A stretch of DNA of 48,151 bases, from assembly GCA_042408195.1 (NCBI GenBank), contig JBHOQL010000017.1, forward strand, positions 1 through 48,151, written 5' to 3'. Below the pieces are notes generated by a model that worked only from the letters and a program-made list of their open reading frames with translations, was not told the origin of the DNA and did no database searches. Numbering within the stretch: position 1 is the first letter of the stretch; each line of letters starts with the position of its first letter. The position numbers were made by a program, and so were the translations under genes. The DNA is from SpSt-600 sp042408195. Lineage in GTDB: Bacteria; Chloroflexota; Anaerolineae; SpSt-600. Below are positions 23,768-31,566 of this stretch, in pieces.

Positions 23768-24325
23768 TCAAATCTCCATTATTTCTTTCCTCTTGGCCTC
23801 GCCGATCTCGTCTATTTTTTTCACGAACTCCTCAGTCAATTCGTCAAGCTTATCTCTGGCCCGGAAGAATTCATCCTCAGAAATGAGCTTTTCGTCCTGA
23901 AGCTCCTTCAGCTGTTCCAAGCCATCGCGTCGGCAATTGCGCACAGCGATTTTGGCTTCCTCGAGTCTCTTAGATACGACCTTGACCAGCTCCTTGCGCC
24001 TTTCCTCGGTAAGGCGTGGAATATTTATCCTTATTACCTTGCCATCGTTCATAGGCGTAAGGCCGAGGTCCGATTTGAGGATAGCTTTCTCTATAGCAGG
24101 GAGAGCGGAAGAATCCCAAGGTCTAACCACCAAGAGCCTGGGCTCCGGAGCCGTTATGGAAGCGATCTGGTTGAGAGGGAGGAGAGTTCCGTAGTATTCC
24201 ACTTTAACTTTCTCCAGAAGGGCTGGAGAGGCTCGCCCTGTCCTCAGAGCTTTGAGGTCTTCTTGAAGGATCTGCACGGCTTTTTCCATTCGGGACCGCA
24301 CATCCTTGAATACTTCCTCGATCAT
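23768..24325 (-). CDS. frr: Ribosome recycling factor
   Basis: Splits post-termination ribosomes together with EF-G. The 185-residue length is normal. Signature stretches are LRTGRASPALLEKVKVEYYG, PLNQIASITAPEPRLLVV, PWDSSALPAIEKAI, GLTPMNDGKVIRINIPRLTE and RRKELVK. The C-terminal helices are VRNCRRDGLEQLKEL and EDEFFRARDKLDELTEEF. It starts 11 bases after pyrH in the conserved translation cluster. Confidence 0.95.
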   Translation of the reverse strand: MIEEVFKDVRSRMEKAVQILQEDLKALRTGRASPALLEKVKVEYYGTLLPLNQIASITAPEPRLLVVRPWDSSALPAIEKAILKSDLGLTPMNDGKVIRINIPRLTEERRKELVKVVSKRLEEAKIAVRNCRRDGLEQLKELQDEKLISEDEFFRARDKLDELTEEFVKKIDEIGEAKRKEIMEI

Positions 24326-24336
24326 GTCAACCTCCT

Positions 24337-25047
24337 TCAGCAGATTACGGTCCCAACCGGTTCACCCAGGACCACTTTTTCCAGAGCCCTTTCCTCCCAG
24401 AGGTTAACTACGTAGATGGGGAGATTGTGCTCCATACAGAGGGAGATGGCTGTGCTATCGATAACCTTTACCCTCATCTTCAAAGCTTCCATGTAGGAAA
24501 GGCGCTCAAAGCGTATGGCATTCGGATTTATTTCTGGGTCATCGGAATAGACCCCGTCCACCTTTGTAGCTTTTATTAAAACTTCAGCATGGATTTCCAT
24601 GGCCCTTAAAGCGGCGGCGGTATCGGTAGTGAAGTAGGGCTGGCCCGTTCCAGCAGCCATTATGACCACTCTGCCCTTCTCCAGGTGGCGGATGGCTCTG
24701 AGGCGGATGTAGGGTTCAGCTACAGCCCGCATTTCTATGGCTGTCTGAACCCTGGTGGTTACCCCGAGTTTCTCAAGGGCATCCTGGAGGGCAAGGGAGT
24801 TCATAACTGTGGCCAACATCCCCATGTGATCAGCCGTAGCCTGATCCATCCCATGCTCAAGACCGTCACGGCCACGCCAGATGTTTCCAGCTCCGACTAC
24901 GATGGCAACTTCGGTTCCAAGGTCTTTTACGGATTTGATCTTCCGAGCCACTTCCATCGCTTTCTCAGGGTTAATGCCAAATCCTTTTGGGCCAGCTAAG
25001 GCTTCCCCACCGATTTTTATCATTACTCTTCGGTATTTAAGGTCCAT
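24337..25047 (-). CDS. pyrH: Uridylate (UMP) kinase
   Basis: Phosphorylates UMP to UDP, feeding pyrimidine and UDP-sugar synthesis, including that for the polysaccharide genes at the left edge. Motifs are MIKIGGEALAGPKGFGI, VVGAGNIWRG, DHMGMLATVMNSLALQDAL, GTGQPYFTTDTAAALRA and ATKVDGVYSDDP. The length of 236 residues is standard for the hexameric bacterial enzyme. It is spaced nine to eleven bases from its neighbours tsf and frr. Confidence 0.95.
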   Translation of the reverse strand: MDLKYRRVMIKIGGEALAGPKGFGINPEKAMEVARKIKSVKDLGTEVAIVVGAGNIWRGRDGLEHGMDQATADHMGMLATVMNSLALQDALEKLGVTTRVQTAIEMRAVAEPYIRLRAIRHLEKGRVVIMAAGTGQPYFTTDTAAALRAMEIHAEVLIKATKVDGVYSDDPEINPNAIRFERLSYMEALKMRVKVIDSTAISLCMEHNLPIYVVNLWEERALEKVVLGEPVGTVIC

Positions 25048-25055
25048 GGCTTACC

Positions 25056-25658
25056 TCATTCCACAGGCTCGCCTAATTCAAAGCGCACAAATCGCCTTAC
25101 CACTATATTTTCACCAAGCTTAGCTATGGCTTGGGTGATGACCTCCTCCACTGTGGAGTTCTCATCTTTGAGGAAGGGCTGGCGCAGAAGGCACACTTCA
25201 CGGTAAAATTCTTCAAGTTTGCTTTCCACTATTTTTTCCAAGACTTCCGGGGGTTTGTCAGAACCCCTGTATTCGGCCAGGATTTCGGCCTTCTTGGCTT
25301 CAATAACTTCAAGGGGTATGTCCTCTGGCTTTATGTAAAGGGGATTGAAGGCCACCACCTGCATTGCTAAATCGTGGGCCAGGTTTCTGAAAAGATCAGT
25401 CCTGGCCACGAAATCCGTCTCGCAATTCAATTCCACCATGGCCCCGACTTTGTTCCCGGTATGGATGTAGGCTTCAATTATTCCTTCGCGGGCCCGGCGG
25501 GACATCTTCTTGGCAGCTATGGCGATACCCCTTTCTTTAAGGTACTGCTTGGCTTTCTCTATATCGCCACCACTTTCCTCCAGAGCTTTCTTGCACTCCA
25601 GGATGCCCGCTCCTGTAAGTTCTCTGAGTTCCTTGATGAGCTTTGCGTCCACAGCCAC
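25056..25658 (-). CDS. tsf: Elongation factor Ts
   Basis: Guanine-nucleotide exchange factor for EF-Tu. UBA-like N-terminus: IKELRELTGAGILECKKALE, then KAKQYLKERGIAIAAKK. The core motif is ELNCETDFVARTD near residue 80, followed by HDLAMQVVAFNPLYI. At 200 residues it is the short form, with one core subdomain, as in Thermus, cyanobacteria and Chloroflexota, rather than the roughly 280-residue proteobacterial form. It lies 18 bases after rpsB. Confidence 0.94.
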   Translation of the reverse strand: MAVDAKLIKELRELTGAGILECKKALEESGGDIEKAKQYLKERGIAIAAKKMSRRAREGIIEAYIHTGNKVGAMVELNCETDFVARTDLFRNLAHDLAMQVVAFNPLYIKPEDIPLEVIEAKKAEILAEYRGSDKPPEVLEKIVESKLEEFYREVCLLRQPFLKDENSTVEEVITQAIAKLGENIVVRRFVRFELGEPVE

Positions 25659-25676
25659 TTTGTCACCTCCTTGGGG

Positions 25677-26537
25677 TTATTCTTCTTCCTCTTCTTCACC
25701 AAACTCTTCCCATTCTTCCTCTTCTTCCTCAATCAATCCTCGGGCTTCCTTGTCCATGAACTTCAGTTTCTCCAAGATGGAAGGCCCAAGGTAGCGCTCA
25801 GGAGCTTCCTCAAAGGAGATTTCTTCCTCTTCAACCTCTTCGGCTTTAACAGTTTCATATAACTGACGCCCTTCCAGGACTGCGCTGGCGATTTCAGAAG
25901 TTATCACTTTTATAGCCCTTATGGCATCGTCGTTAGCTGGGATGCAGTAGGTAATCAGATCCGGATCTGCATTTGTATCCACTACACCCACTACTGGAAT
26001 GCCAAGGCGATTGGCCTCCTTCACAGCCAAAGCCTCTTTGACAACGTCCACTACATAAAGCATATCCGGAAGCCTATTGAGACCTCTCAGCCCCCCAATT
26101 TTTCGGCGAAGGCGTTCCAACTCCTTCTCCTTCTTAAGGGCCTCTTTCTTGGGGAGATGGTCAAATTCTCCCATCTCTTTCTGGCGTTCAAGGGCCTCCA
26201 GGTATTCAATGCGCTTTTTGATTGTGGTAAAGTTGGTCAGAGTTCCCCCAAGCCAGCGTATGTTGACATAGGGCATGCCACAACGCTTGGCCTCAACTTC
26301 AATGATTTCCTGGGCCTGGCGCTTAGTACCTACGAAAAGGATTATTCCCCCTCTGCCAGCAGTATCTCTGACAGCAGCGCACGCTCTCTCCAGAGCAGCA
26401 ATGGTCTGCTGCAGATCCAGAATATGAATCCCGTTGCGTTCGGTAAAAATGTAAGGTTTCATCTTCGGGTTCCACCGCTGCTTCCTATGGCCGAAGTGAA
26501 CCCCCGCTTCCAGTAGAGTTTTCATACTTACCGCCAC
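25677..26537 (-). CDS. rpsB: Ribosomal protein uS2
   Basis: Small-subunit protein S2. MKTLLEAGVHFGHRKQRWNP, IFTERNGIHILDLQQT, VGTKRQAQEIIEVEAKRCG, WLGGTLTNFTTIKKR and GIPVVGVVDTNADPDLITY are diagnostic. GTG 26537 is the likely start, nine bases after AGGAGG; an ATG four codons later is an alternative. The C-terminus is a long acidic extension, with runs of glutamate in the last 25 residues. It is first in the rpsB-tsf-pyrH-frr-uppS-cdsA unit, with its promoter at 26604-26632. Confidence 0.94.
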   Translation of the reverse strand: MAVSMKTLLEAGVHFGHRKQRWNPKMKPYIFTERNGIHILDLQQTIAALERACAAVRDTAGRGGIILFVGTKRQAQEIIEVEAKRCGMPYVNIRWLGGTLTNFTTIKKRIEYLEALERQKEMGEFDHLPKKEALKKEKELERLRRKIGGLRGLNRLPDMLYVVDVVKEALAVKEANRLGIPVVGVVDTNADPDLITYCIPANDDAIRAIKVITSEIASAVLEGRQLYETVKAEEVEEEEISFEEAPERYLGPSILEKLKFMDKEARGLIEEEEEEWEEFGEEEEEE

Positions 26538-26578
26538 TTTTCTCTCCCTCCTTTTGCAGAATTTTAGGCAATTTAAAA

Positions 26579-26594
26579 CCCCCTGCGAAGGGGG
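26579..26594 (-). promoter_or_regulatory. Hairpin at the 5' end of the rpsB transcript
   Basis: Five C and five G pair around a six-base loop. On the minus strand the stem is followed by TTTT, so it looks like a small intrinsic terminator or a 5' protective hairpin. It lies only a few bases after the predicted transcription start of the promoter at 26604-26632 and 42 bases before the GTG start. Confidence 0.45.
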
Positions 26595-26603
26595 CTTTGG
26601 AAA

Positions 26604-26632
26604 AGTATAGCATATTACCAGGCTCTGCGCAA
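26604..26632 (-). promoter_or_regulatory. Sigma-70-type promoter of the rpsB operon
   Basis: Minus strand TTGCGC, a 17-base spacer and TATACT. The position is right for a short leader ending in the AGGAGG of rpsB. Confidence 0.6.
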
Positions 26633-26639
26633 ATTTCTT

Positions 26640-26978
26640 GGATTCCCTTTTCAGGGCTTTCCAGTCTTTAAGCCCATTACTTGAGACTCAAGTAGAGCGC
26701 GGCACTGGGGCCCTGAAATTCAACCATTACAGGACGAAGGAATTCACGCTGAGCTCAGGCCCTCCTTTCTTTTCGGGTAACCGAGCCCTGGAAAAGCTTA
26801 CCTTATGCTTCAAGCTACCGGCGCCCGTGCAACCCCTCCGAAGCTCCTTTCTGGGTCGTCCCGCTTGAAAGCAAACGCTGACACTCCCGGATAACGCCGC
26901 GGGACCTCGGTAGCGTCTCCACCCCGGGAATGACTCAATCTCACAAAAACTGGTAGCCTCGAGAAATGAATTGGGCCT
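26640..26978. other. Intergenic stretch with nothing recognised
   Basis: About 340 bases between the divergent promoters of rpsB and valS. I found no tRNA, known small RNA motif, repeat or credible gene. Open frames here lack ribosome-binding sites and family resemblance. Confidence 0.5.
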
Positions 26979-27007
26979 TTGGCTTTTTCGAATCAGCGTG
27001 TTATAAT
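26979..27007 (+). promoter_or_regulatory. Sigma-70-type promoter of valS
   Basis: TTGGCT at 26979-26984, a 17-base spacer and a perfect TATAAT at 27002-27007, just ahead of the T-box leader. Confidence 0.6.
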
Positions 27008-27014
27008 TATTAAA

Positions 27015-27258
27015 AAAGCTATGAACGGGAGGAGTAGGCGGGGGGAGGCGCCAGAGAGGGAGGGCCAGCGGCTGGAAACCCTCCTCGCTCAAAACCCGCT
27101 GAAGGTCGCCCGGGAGCTGGGGGGATGAAAGAGAAGTAGTCCCCCTCGGGGAAGGCCCGTTATAGCCCAAGAGTGCCACCTCACCGAAAGGTGGAAGCAA
27201 GGTGGTAACGCGGAAGGTCCTAGCCCCTTCCGTCCTTGCGGCGGAAGGGGCTTTTTTA
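27015..27258 (+). promoter_or_regulatory. T-box riboswitch (tRNA-Val-sensing) leader of valS
   Basis: The leader carries the conserved T-box element AAGGTGGTAACGCGG at 27199-27213. Its UGGU would pair with the ACCA end of an uncharged tRNA with discriminator A, as tRNA-Val has. Stem I starts near GGAGGAGTAGGC, where AGTA fits the specifier-loop E motif. On the opposite side GAAGGTCG contains GTC at 27105-27107, a valine codon in the specifier position, followed by a purine. A competing terminator follows at 27222-27257. Uncharged tRNA-Val should favour read-through into valS. The family identification is firm; the specifier is my reading. Confidence 0.88.
27222..27257 (+). terminator. T-box-controlled intrinsic terminator
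   Basis: AGCCCCTTCCG and CGGAAGGGGCT form an 11-bp perfect stem with a nine-base loop, directly followed by six T. It ends 24 bases before the valS start and overlaps the antiterminator side of the T-box. Confidence 0.88.
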
Positions 27259-27281
27259 TAAGCTAACGGAGGAGGGGCAAG

Positions 27282-29981
27282 ATGCGTACACTACCCAAAA
27301 CTTACGATCACAAAAAGGTAGAAGAACGCATTTATAGGATGTGGGAAGAGGGGGGATATTTTACCCCAAAAATTGACCCAACCAAAAAGCCCTTTGTTAT
27401 CTCCATGCCCCCTCCCAATGTGACTGGCGAACTCCACTTGGGCCACGCTATAACCGCTTCCATTGAAGATCTAATGATCCGCTACCACCGGATGAAAGGC
27501 GATCCCACTCTGTGGGTTCCGGGAGAAGATCATGCCGGGATAGCCACTCAGAACGTAGTAGAAAGAGAACTGGCTAAAGAAGGCCTGACACGCCACGACC
27601 TTGGAAGGGAAAAATTCGTGGAAAGAGTCTGGGAATGGGTCCGAAAATACCGTCAGATCATCGCCAATCAGCACCGGCGATTGGGAGCTTCCTGCGACTG
27701 GACCCGGGAGCGATTTACCTTAGATGAGAACCTGAGCCGGGCTGTAAGGGAAGCCTTCGTCAGCCTCTACGAAAAAGGTCTCATTTACAGGGGAAAATAT
27801 GTAGTAAACTGGTGTCCGCGCTGCTCCACGACTCTGGCTGATCTGGAGGTTGAACGCGAGGAGGAGGAAGGAACCCTCTGGTATGTCAAATATCCCCTCG
27901 TGAATGAAAATTGGAGAGGCCCACAGGCAGAGTGGGGAAGCGGACGCTGGAGCGAAGGCGCTACTGAGTTCATCGTCTTGGCCACCACTAGGCCTGAAAC
28001 CATTTTGGGCGATACCGCTGTAGCTGTTCACCCCGATGATGAGCGCTACAGAGATCTTGTCGGGCGCACGGCTATACTGCCAGCCCTCGGCCGCCCAATA
28101 CCCATAATAGCTGACAGAGCTGTGGACAGAGAATTTGGAACTGGAGCAGTGAAGGTAACCCCAGCCCATGACCCCACTGACTACGAAATCGGCCTCCGGC
28201 ATGAACTACCTATTATAAGCGTCATGAACGATGATGCCACTATGAACGAGGAGGCAGGCCCTTACCAGGGTTTGGATCGCTTTGAATGCCGGCGCCGCAT
28301 CGTTCAAGACTTGGAGAAAGAGGGCCTTATACTCAAAACCGAACCTCACTTCTACGCTCCAGGCCGGTGCTACCGGTGCCGAACTATAATAGAGCCAAGG
28401 CTCTCGCTTCAGTGGTTCGTCCGGTCCAAACCCCTCGCCGAAAAAGCCATAGCCGTCGTCAGGGAGGGCCAGATCCGCATAATCCCTGAAAGGTTTGAAA
28501 AGGTTTACTTCGACTGGATGGAAAACATCAAAGACTGGTGCATAAGCCGGCAGCTCTGGTGGGGACACCGCATCCCCATCTGGTACTGCGACGATTGCCA
28601 GGCAGAGATGGCCCTGCGGGAAGACCCCCAGAATTGCCCCAAATGTGGAAGCGCAAACATTCGCCAGGATGAGGATGTCCTTGATACCTGGTTCAGCTCA
28701 GCCCTCTGGCCCTTCTCCACTCTGGGCTGGCCCGACGACACCGAAGACCTTCGCTACTTCTACCCCACCACTGTCATGGAAACAGGCTACGATATCCTCT
28801 TCTTCTGGGTGGCCAGGATGATAATGATGGGACTCGAATGCACGGGCAAAATCCCCTTCAGCATTGTCTACCTCCACGGACTCATAAGAGACGAAAAGGG
28901 CCGCAAAATGAGTAAATCCATGGGGAACGTAATAGACCCTCTGGACATCATGGATCGCTACGGAACCGATGCCCTTCGCTTCACCCTCCTCACTGGATCC
29001 ACCCCTGGAAACGATATGAGGCTTTCCCTCCAACGCGTTGAAGGCAACCGAAACTTCGCCAACAAACTGTGGAATGCAGCCCGCTTGGTCTTGTCCAACA
29101 TCCCAGAAGGCTGGACCCCCCCCGGCATTCCGGACAAACTCTCCTTGCCCCTTCCCGAACGTTGGATCCTCTCGAGGCTCCAGAAACTCGTAAAAGAGGT
29201 CACTGATTCTATAGAAAATTTCCAGTTCGGGGAAGGAGGCCGAAGGCTCTACGAATTCATCTGGGGCGAATATTGCGACTGGTATCTGGAAATAATAAAA
29301 CCTAGGCTTTACGGGCCCGACACCCACGCGGCGGAATTGGTCAGAGAAGTGGCCGTGGACGTCCTTGACACGATCTTGCGCTTACTCCATCCCTACATGC
29401 CTTTCATCACTGAGGAAATTTGGAGCTTCCTTCCCGATACCCGCACTCCCTTGATAATCGCCTCCTGGCCCGAACCCAACCTCGCTCTTCAAGACGAAGA
29501 AGCGGAGAAAGATATGGAACTATTCATGGAAACGGTGCGGACCATTAGAAATGCTCGGACCGAATACCGCGTTGCGCCCGGTGCACGCATTCCAGCGATC
29601 ATCGCGGCCGGTGCAAAGGAGGCCATCTTCAACTCTCTGAAGAAAGAACTGGCATTTTTGGCCCACTTGGATGAAGAGAAACTCGTAATAGAAAGGGAAA
29701 TCCACTCCAGACCCGCAGGCTCGGCTGCTCTTACGGCTGGAGCTGTGGAAATTTACTTGCCTTTGGCTGGCTTGGTGGACTTGGAAGCCCAGAAGGAACG
29801 GCTCCTCAGAGAACAAAGCAAATTAGAAAGAGAAATCACCCGGACCGAGGCTTTATTAGCCAACCCAGAATTCCTGGAGAAAGCCCCCGAAGATGTCGTA
29901 GAAAAACACAGGGAAAGGCTTGAGGAGGCGAAAGCCCGGAAAGAGGCGATAGCGAAATTGTTGCAAGCTATCATTTCTTGA
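27282..29981 (+). CDS. valS: Valyl-tRNA synthetase
   Basis: Class Ia synthetase, 899 residues. The HIGH-type motif lies in PPPNVTGELHLGHA near residue 48, and WVPGEDHAGIATQ follows. The CP1 editing domain contains ATTRPETILGDTAVAVHP and GTGAVKVTPAHDPTDYE. The KMSKS motif is GRKMSKSMGNVIDP near residue 540. An anticodon-binding domain and a C-terminal coiled-coil arm (LEAQKERLLREQSKLEREI) complete it. CPRC and CPKC pairs in the CP region suggest bound zinc. The choice of valine over isoleucine is supported by the T-box specifier and the C-terminal arm. ACGGAGGAGG precedes the ATG. Confidence 0.96.
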   Translation: MRTLPKTYDHKKVEERIYRMWEEGGYFTPKIDPTKKPFVISMPPPNVTGELHLGHAITASIEDLMIRYHRMKGDPTLWVPGEDHAGIATQNVVERELAKEGLTRHDLGREKFVERVWEWVRKYRQIIANQHRRLGASCDWTRERFTLDENLSRAVREAFVSLYEKGLIYRGKYVVNWCPRCSTTLADLEVEREEEEGTLWYVKYPLVNENWRGPQAEWGSGRWSEGATEFIVLATTRPETILGDTAVAVHPDDERYRDLVGRTAILPALGRPIPIIADRAVDREFGTGAVKVTPAHDPTDYEIGLRHELPIISVMNDDATMNEEAGPYQGLDRFECRRRIVQDLEKEGLILKTEPHFYAPGRCYRCRTIIEPRLSLQWFVRSKPLAEKAIAVVREGQIRIIPERFEKVYFDWMENIKDWCISRQLWWGHRIPIWYCDDCQAEMALREDPQNCPKCGSANIRQDEDVLDTWFSSALWPFSTLGWPDDTEDLRYFYPTTVMETGYDILFFWVARMIMMGLECTGKIPFSIVYLHGLIRDEKGRKMSKSMGNVIDPLDIMDRYGTDALRFTLLTGSTPGNDMRLSLQRVEGNRNFANKLWNAARLVLSNIPEGWTPPGIPDKLSLPLPERWILSRLQKLVKEVTDSIENFQFGEGGRRLYEFIWGEYCDWYLEIIKPRLYGPDTHAAELVREVAVDVLDTILRLLHPYMPFITEEIWSFLPDTRTPLIIASWPEPNLALQDEEAEKDMELFMETVRTIRNARTEYRVAPGARIPAIIAAGAKEAIFNSLKKELAFLAHLDEEKLVIEREIHSRPAGSAALTAGAVEIYLPLAGLVDLEAQKERLLREQSKLEREITRTEALLANPEFLEKAPEDVVEKHRERLEEAKARKEAIAKLLQAIIS

Positions 29982-30022
29982 TGTGACGCGAGCTTTCTAA
30001 ACCTGTACAGTCTACCTGAAAA

Positions 30023-30043
30023 GGGCAGCTCAAGCAGCTGCCC
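30023..30043 (-). terminator. Hairpin between convergent genes
   Basis: GGGCAGCT and AGCTGCCC form an 8-bp stem with a five-base loop. On the minus strand it is followed by TTTT, so it best serves the membrane-protein gene ending at 30049. It may also stop valS transcripts. Confidence 0.6.
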
Positions 30044-30048
30044 TGCAT

Positions 30049-31566
30049 TTACTTACCCGCAGGGTAGGCATTTAAGTCTTTCTGCTCAGATCCGTTCGCC
30101 GCTACCCAGACCCCACACCGATCCAGAGGGATTACCACCTGGCCATCATCCCGACCCCGCACCGGCAGACGCTCACCGGTATCCCAGCGGTATATCCCCA
30201 CAGCCAAAAAGAAAGGCCCGTCTGGGAGATCACCCAGGGGCAATATATACTTATCTGCAATCAACTCCCCTGGAGTCCAAGAAGAAGTGGGCTTTTCCCC
30301 GTTCAAAGGGGGCTGATCCCGTTGAGCCCATTTGCTCCCCTGAGCATCTAACAAATGCACAAAAACTGAGTAATCACGGTCAAAAGGTTTCAGAGCCTGC
30401 CACAGAAGCTCCACCTCCAGCTTATCACCAGCCACCAGTTTACCCTTCAAGTTGCAGCTCACCAGAATCGCATTGTCATAGCCTATAACTCCTAATGGAT
30501 GAGACCTGGGAGTATAGGCGGTGAATTCCGGTTCAAGGTAACGGTAACTTCCGAGTAATGCTAAAACCGTAATTCCTGCCCAAACTGGCCAGCTCCCGAG
30601 AGATGGTGCATACTTGAGAGAAAAGGCTCCCAGTATCGCCAGGCCCAAAGCGGCTAACCCCAGCACTTCCCAGGGGTATCGGAGCAATTTCCAGGAGTGA
30701 GTGATCTTCCAAAAAGGTGAAGAGATTGGCAAGGCCATAAGCAAAGGTATAACGAAGAGAAACAGAGCGAAACCCCCTTCTTTATCCTTGGCCTTCACCC
30801 AGCCCAGAATCGCCAAAAAAGCCAGGCTCAGGGGCACGACTCCGAGCAGGAAAGGCATTTCGTTAATCCATCCAGGTGAACTTGGCCTCACCCCCCACCA
30901 GGCCGAGAAGAACTGGAAAGGAAGGACGAAGTGGGCGAAAAACTCCGCATTGGGTTGAGAGAAACCACCGGGCTTAAAGATGAAGATGGCAAAGAGGAAA
31001 GGCACTGAAAGCAATGGAAAAAGCCAGCGGCGATGAAGAAAAGAGTAAATTATACCCGCCACCAGAGCAAAGATCGCCAGTCCAGGATTGGTTAAGACAA
31101 GGAGAACGCTTAACCCCAAGGCAACGAAACCATCCCATGGGTGTCCTACGCTGGAATTGATGACAGCGAAAATCCAGGGGAGCAACCCCCAGAAAAGAGG
31201 TTCCTGCAATTCCCCCCTTATGTAAACTGCTGCTAAAATGAAGGGGGAATAGACATATAAAACCGAAGCCAATAAGGCCACAGGAAGACCCGACCTCTGG
31301 GTTAAGAAGAATACACCAGTTCCCCCCACAATTAAGCTGAGAGCCCACGAGGCTTTGACCGCCTCCAGCCCTGAAAGGCCCGCTTTCCCGAAGGCAGAAG
31401 CCAGCCAGTAAGCTAAAAAGCCCCCCTCACCCATGGGGTTCCAGTTCCAATCCGCCACCCTGTAAACTGGGAGAAACGTGACAAGGGTGCGGATGAACCC
31501 AGGATGGGTGAGGGGGGCGAGAGCAGGAAAGAGAAGGAGAGCTAAGACGAGGAGGCTTTTCCTCAA
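30049..31566 (-). CDS. Polytopic membrane protein, PTPS-related/YfhO-like
   Basis: 505 residues with about ten hydrophobic helices to roughly residue 340. The early loop YVYSPFILAAVYIRGELQEP (Y.P..L...Y.RG...E) is characteristic of the '6-pyruvoyl-tetrahydropterin synthase-related' membrane proteins, which resemble polytopic lipid-sugar glycosyltransferases. The last 150 residues form a predicted beta-rich extracytoplasmic domain (LLWQALKPFDRDYSVFVHLL, then QRDQPPL). That domain is common at the end of membrane glycosyltransferases in Chloroflexota. Function is not known. The start overlaps the aminotransferase stop by four bases. Confidence 0.65.
   Translation of the reverse strand: MRKSLLVLALLLFPALAPLTHPGFIRTLVTFLPVYRVADWNWNPMGEGGFLAYWLASAFGKAGLSGLEAVKASWALSLIVGGTGVFFLTQRSGLPVALLASVLYVYSPFILAAVYIRGELQEPLFWGLLPWIFAVINSSVGHPWDGFVALGLSVLLVLTNPGLAIFALVAGIIYSFLHRRWLFPLLSVPFLFAIFIFKPGGFSQPNAEFFAHFVLPFQFFSAWWGVRPSSPGWINEMPFLLGVVPLSLAFLAILGWVKAKDKEGGFALFLFVIPLLMALPISSPFWKITHSWKLLRYPWEVLGLAALGLAILGAFSLKYAPSLGSWPVWAGITVLALLGSYRYLEPEFTAYTPRSHPLGVIGYDNAILVSCNLKGKLVAGDKLEVELLWQALKPFDRDYSVFVHLLDAQGSKWAQRDQPPLNGEKPTSSWTPGELIADKYILPLGDLPDGPFFLAVGIYRWDTGERLPVRGRDDGQVVIPLDRCGVWVAANGSEQKDLNAYPAGK

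Noticed and set aside
26727..27200. 157-codon minus-strand open frame between rpsB and valS
   Set aside because: It runs antisense through the T-box stem I and the valS promoter, has no ribosome-binding site and shows no protein family features.
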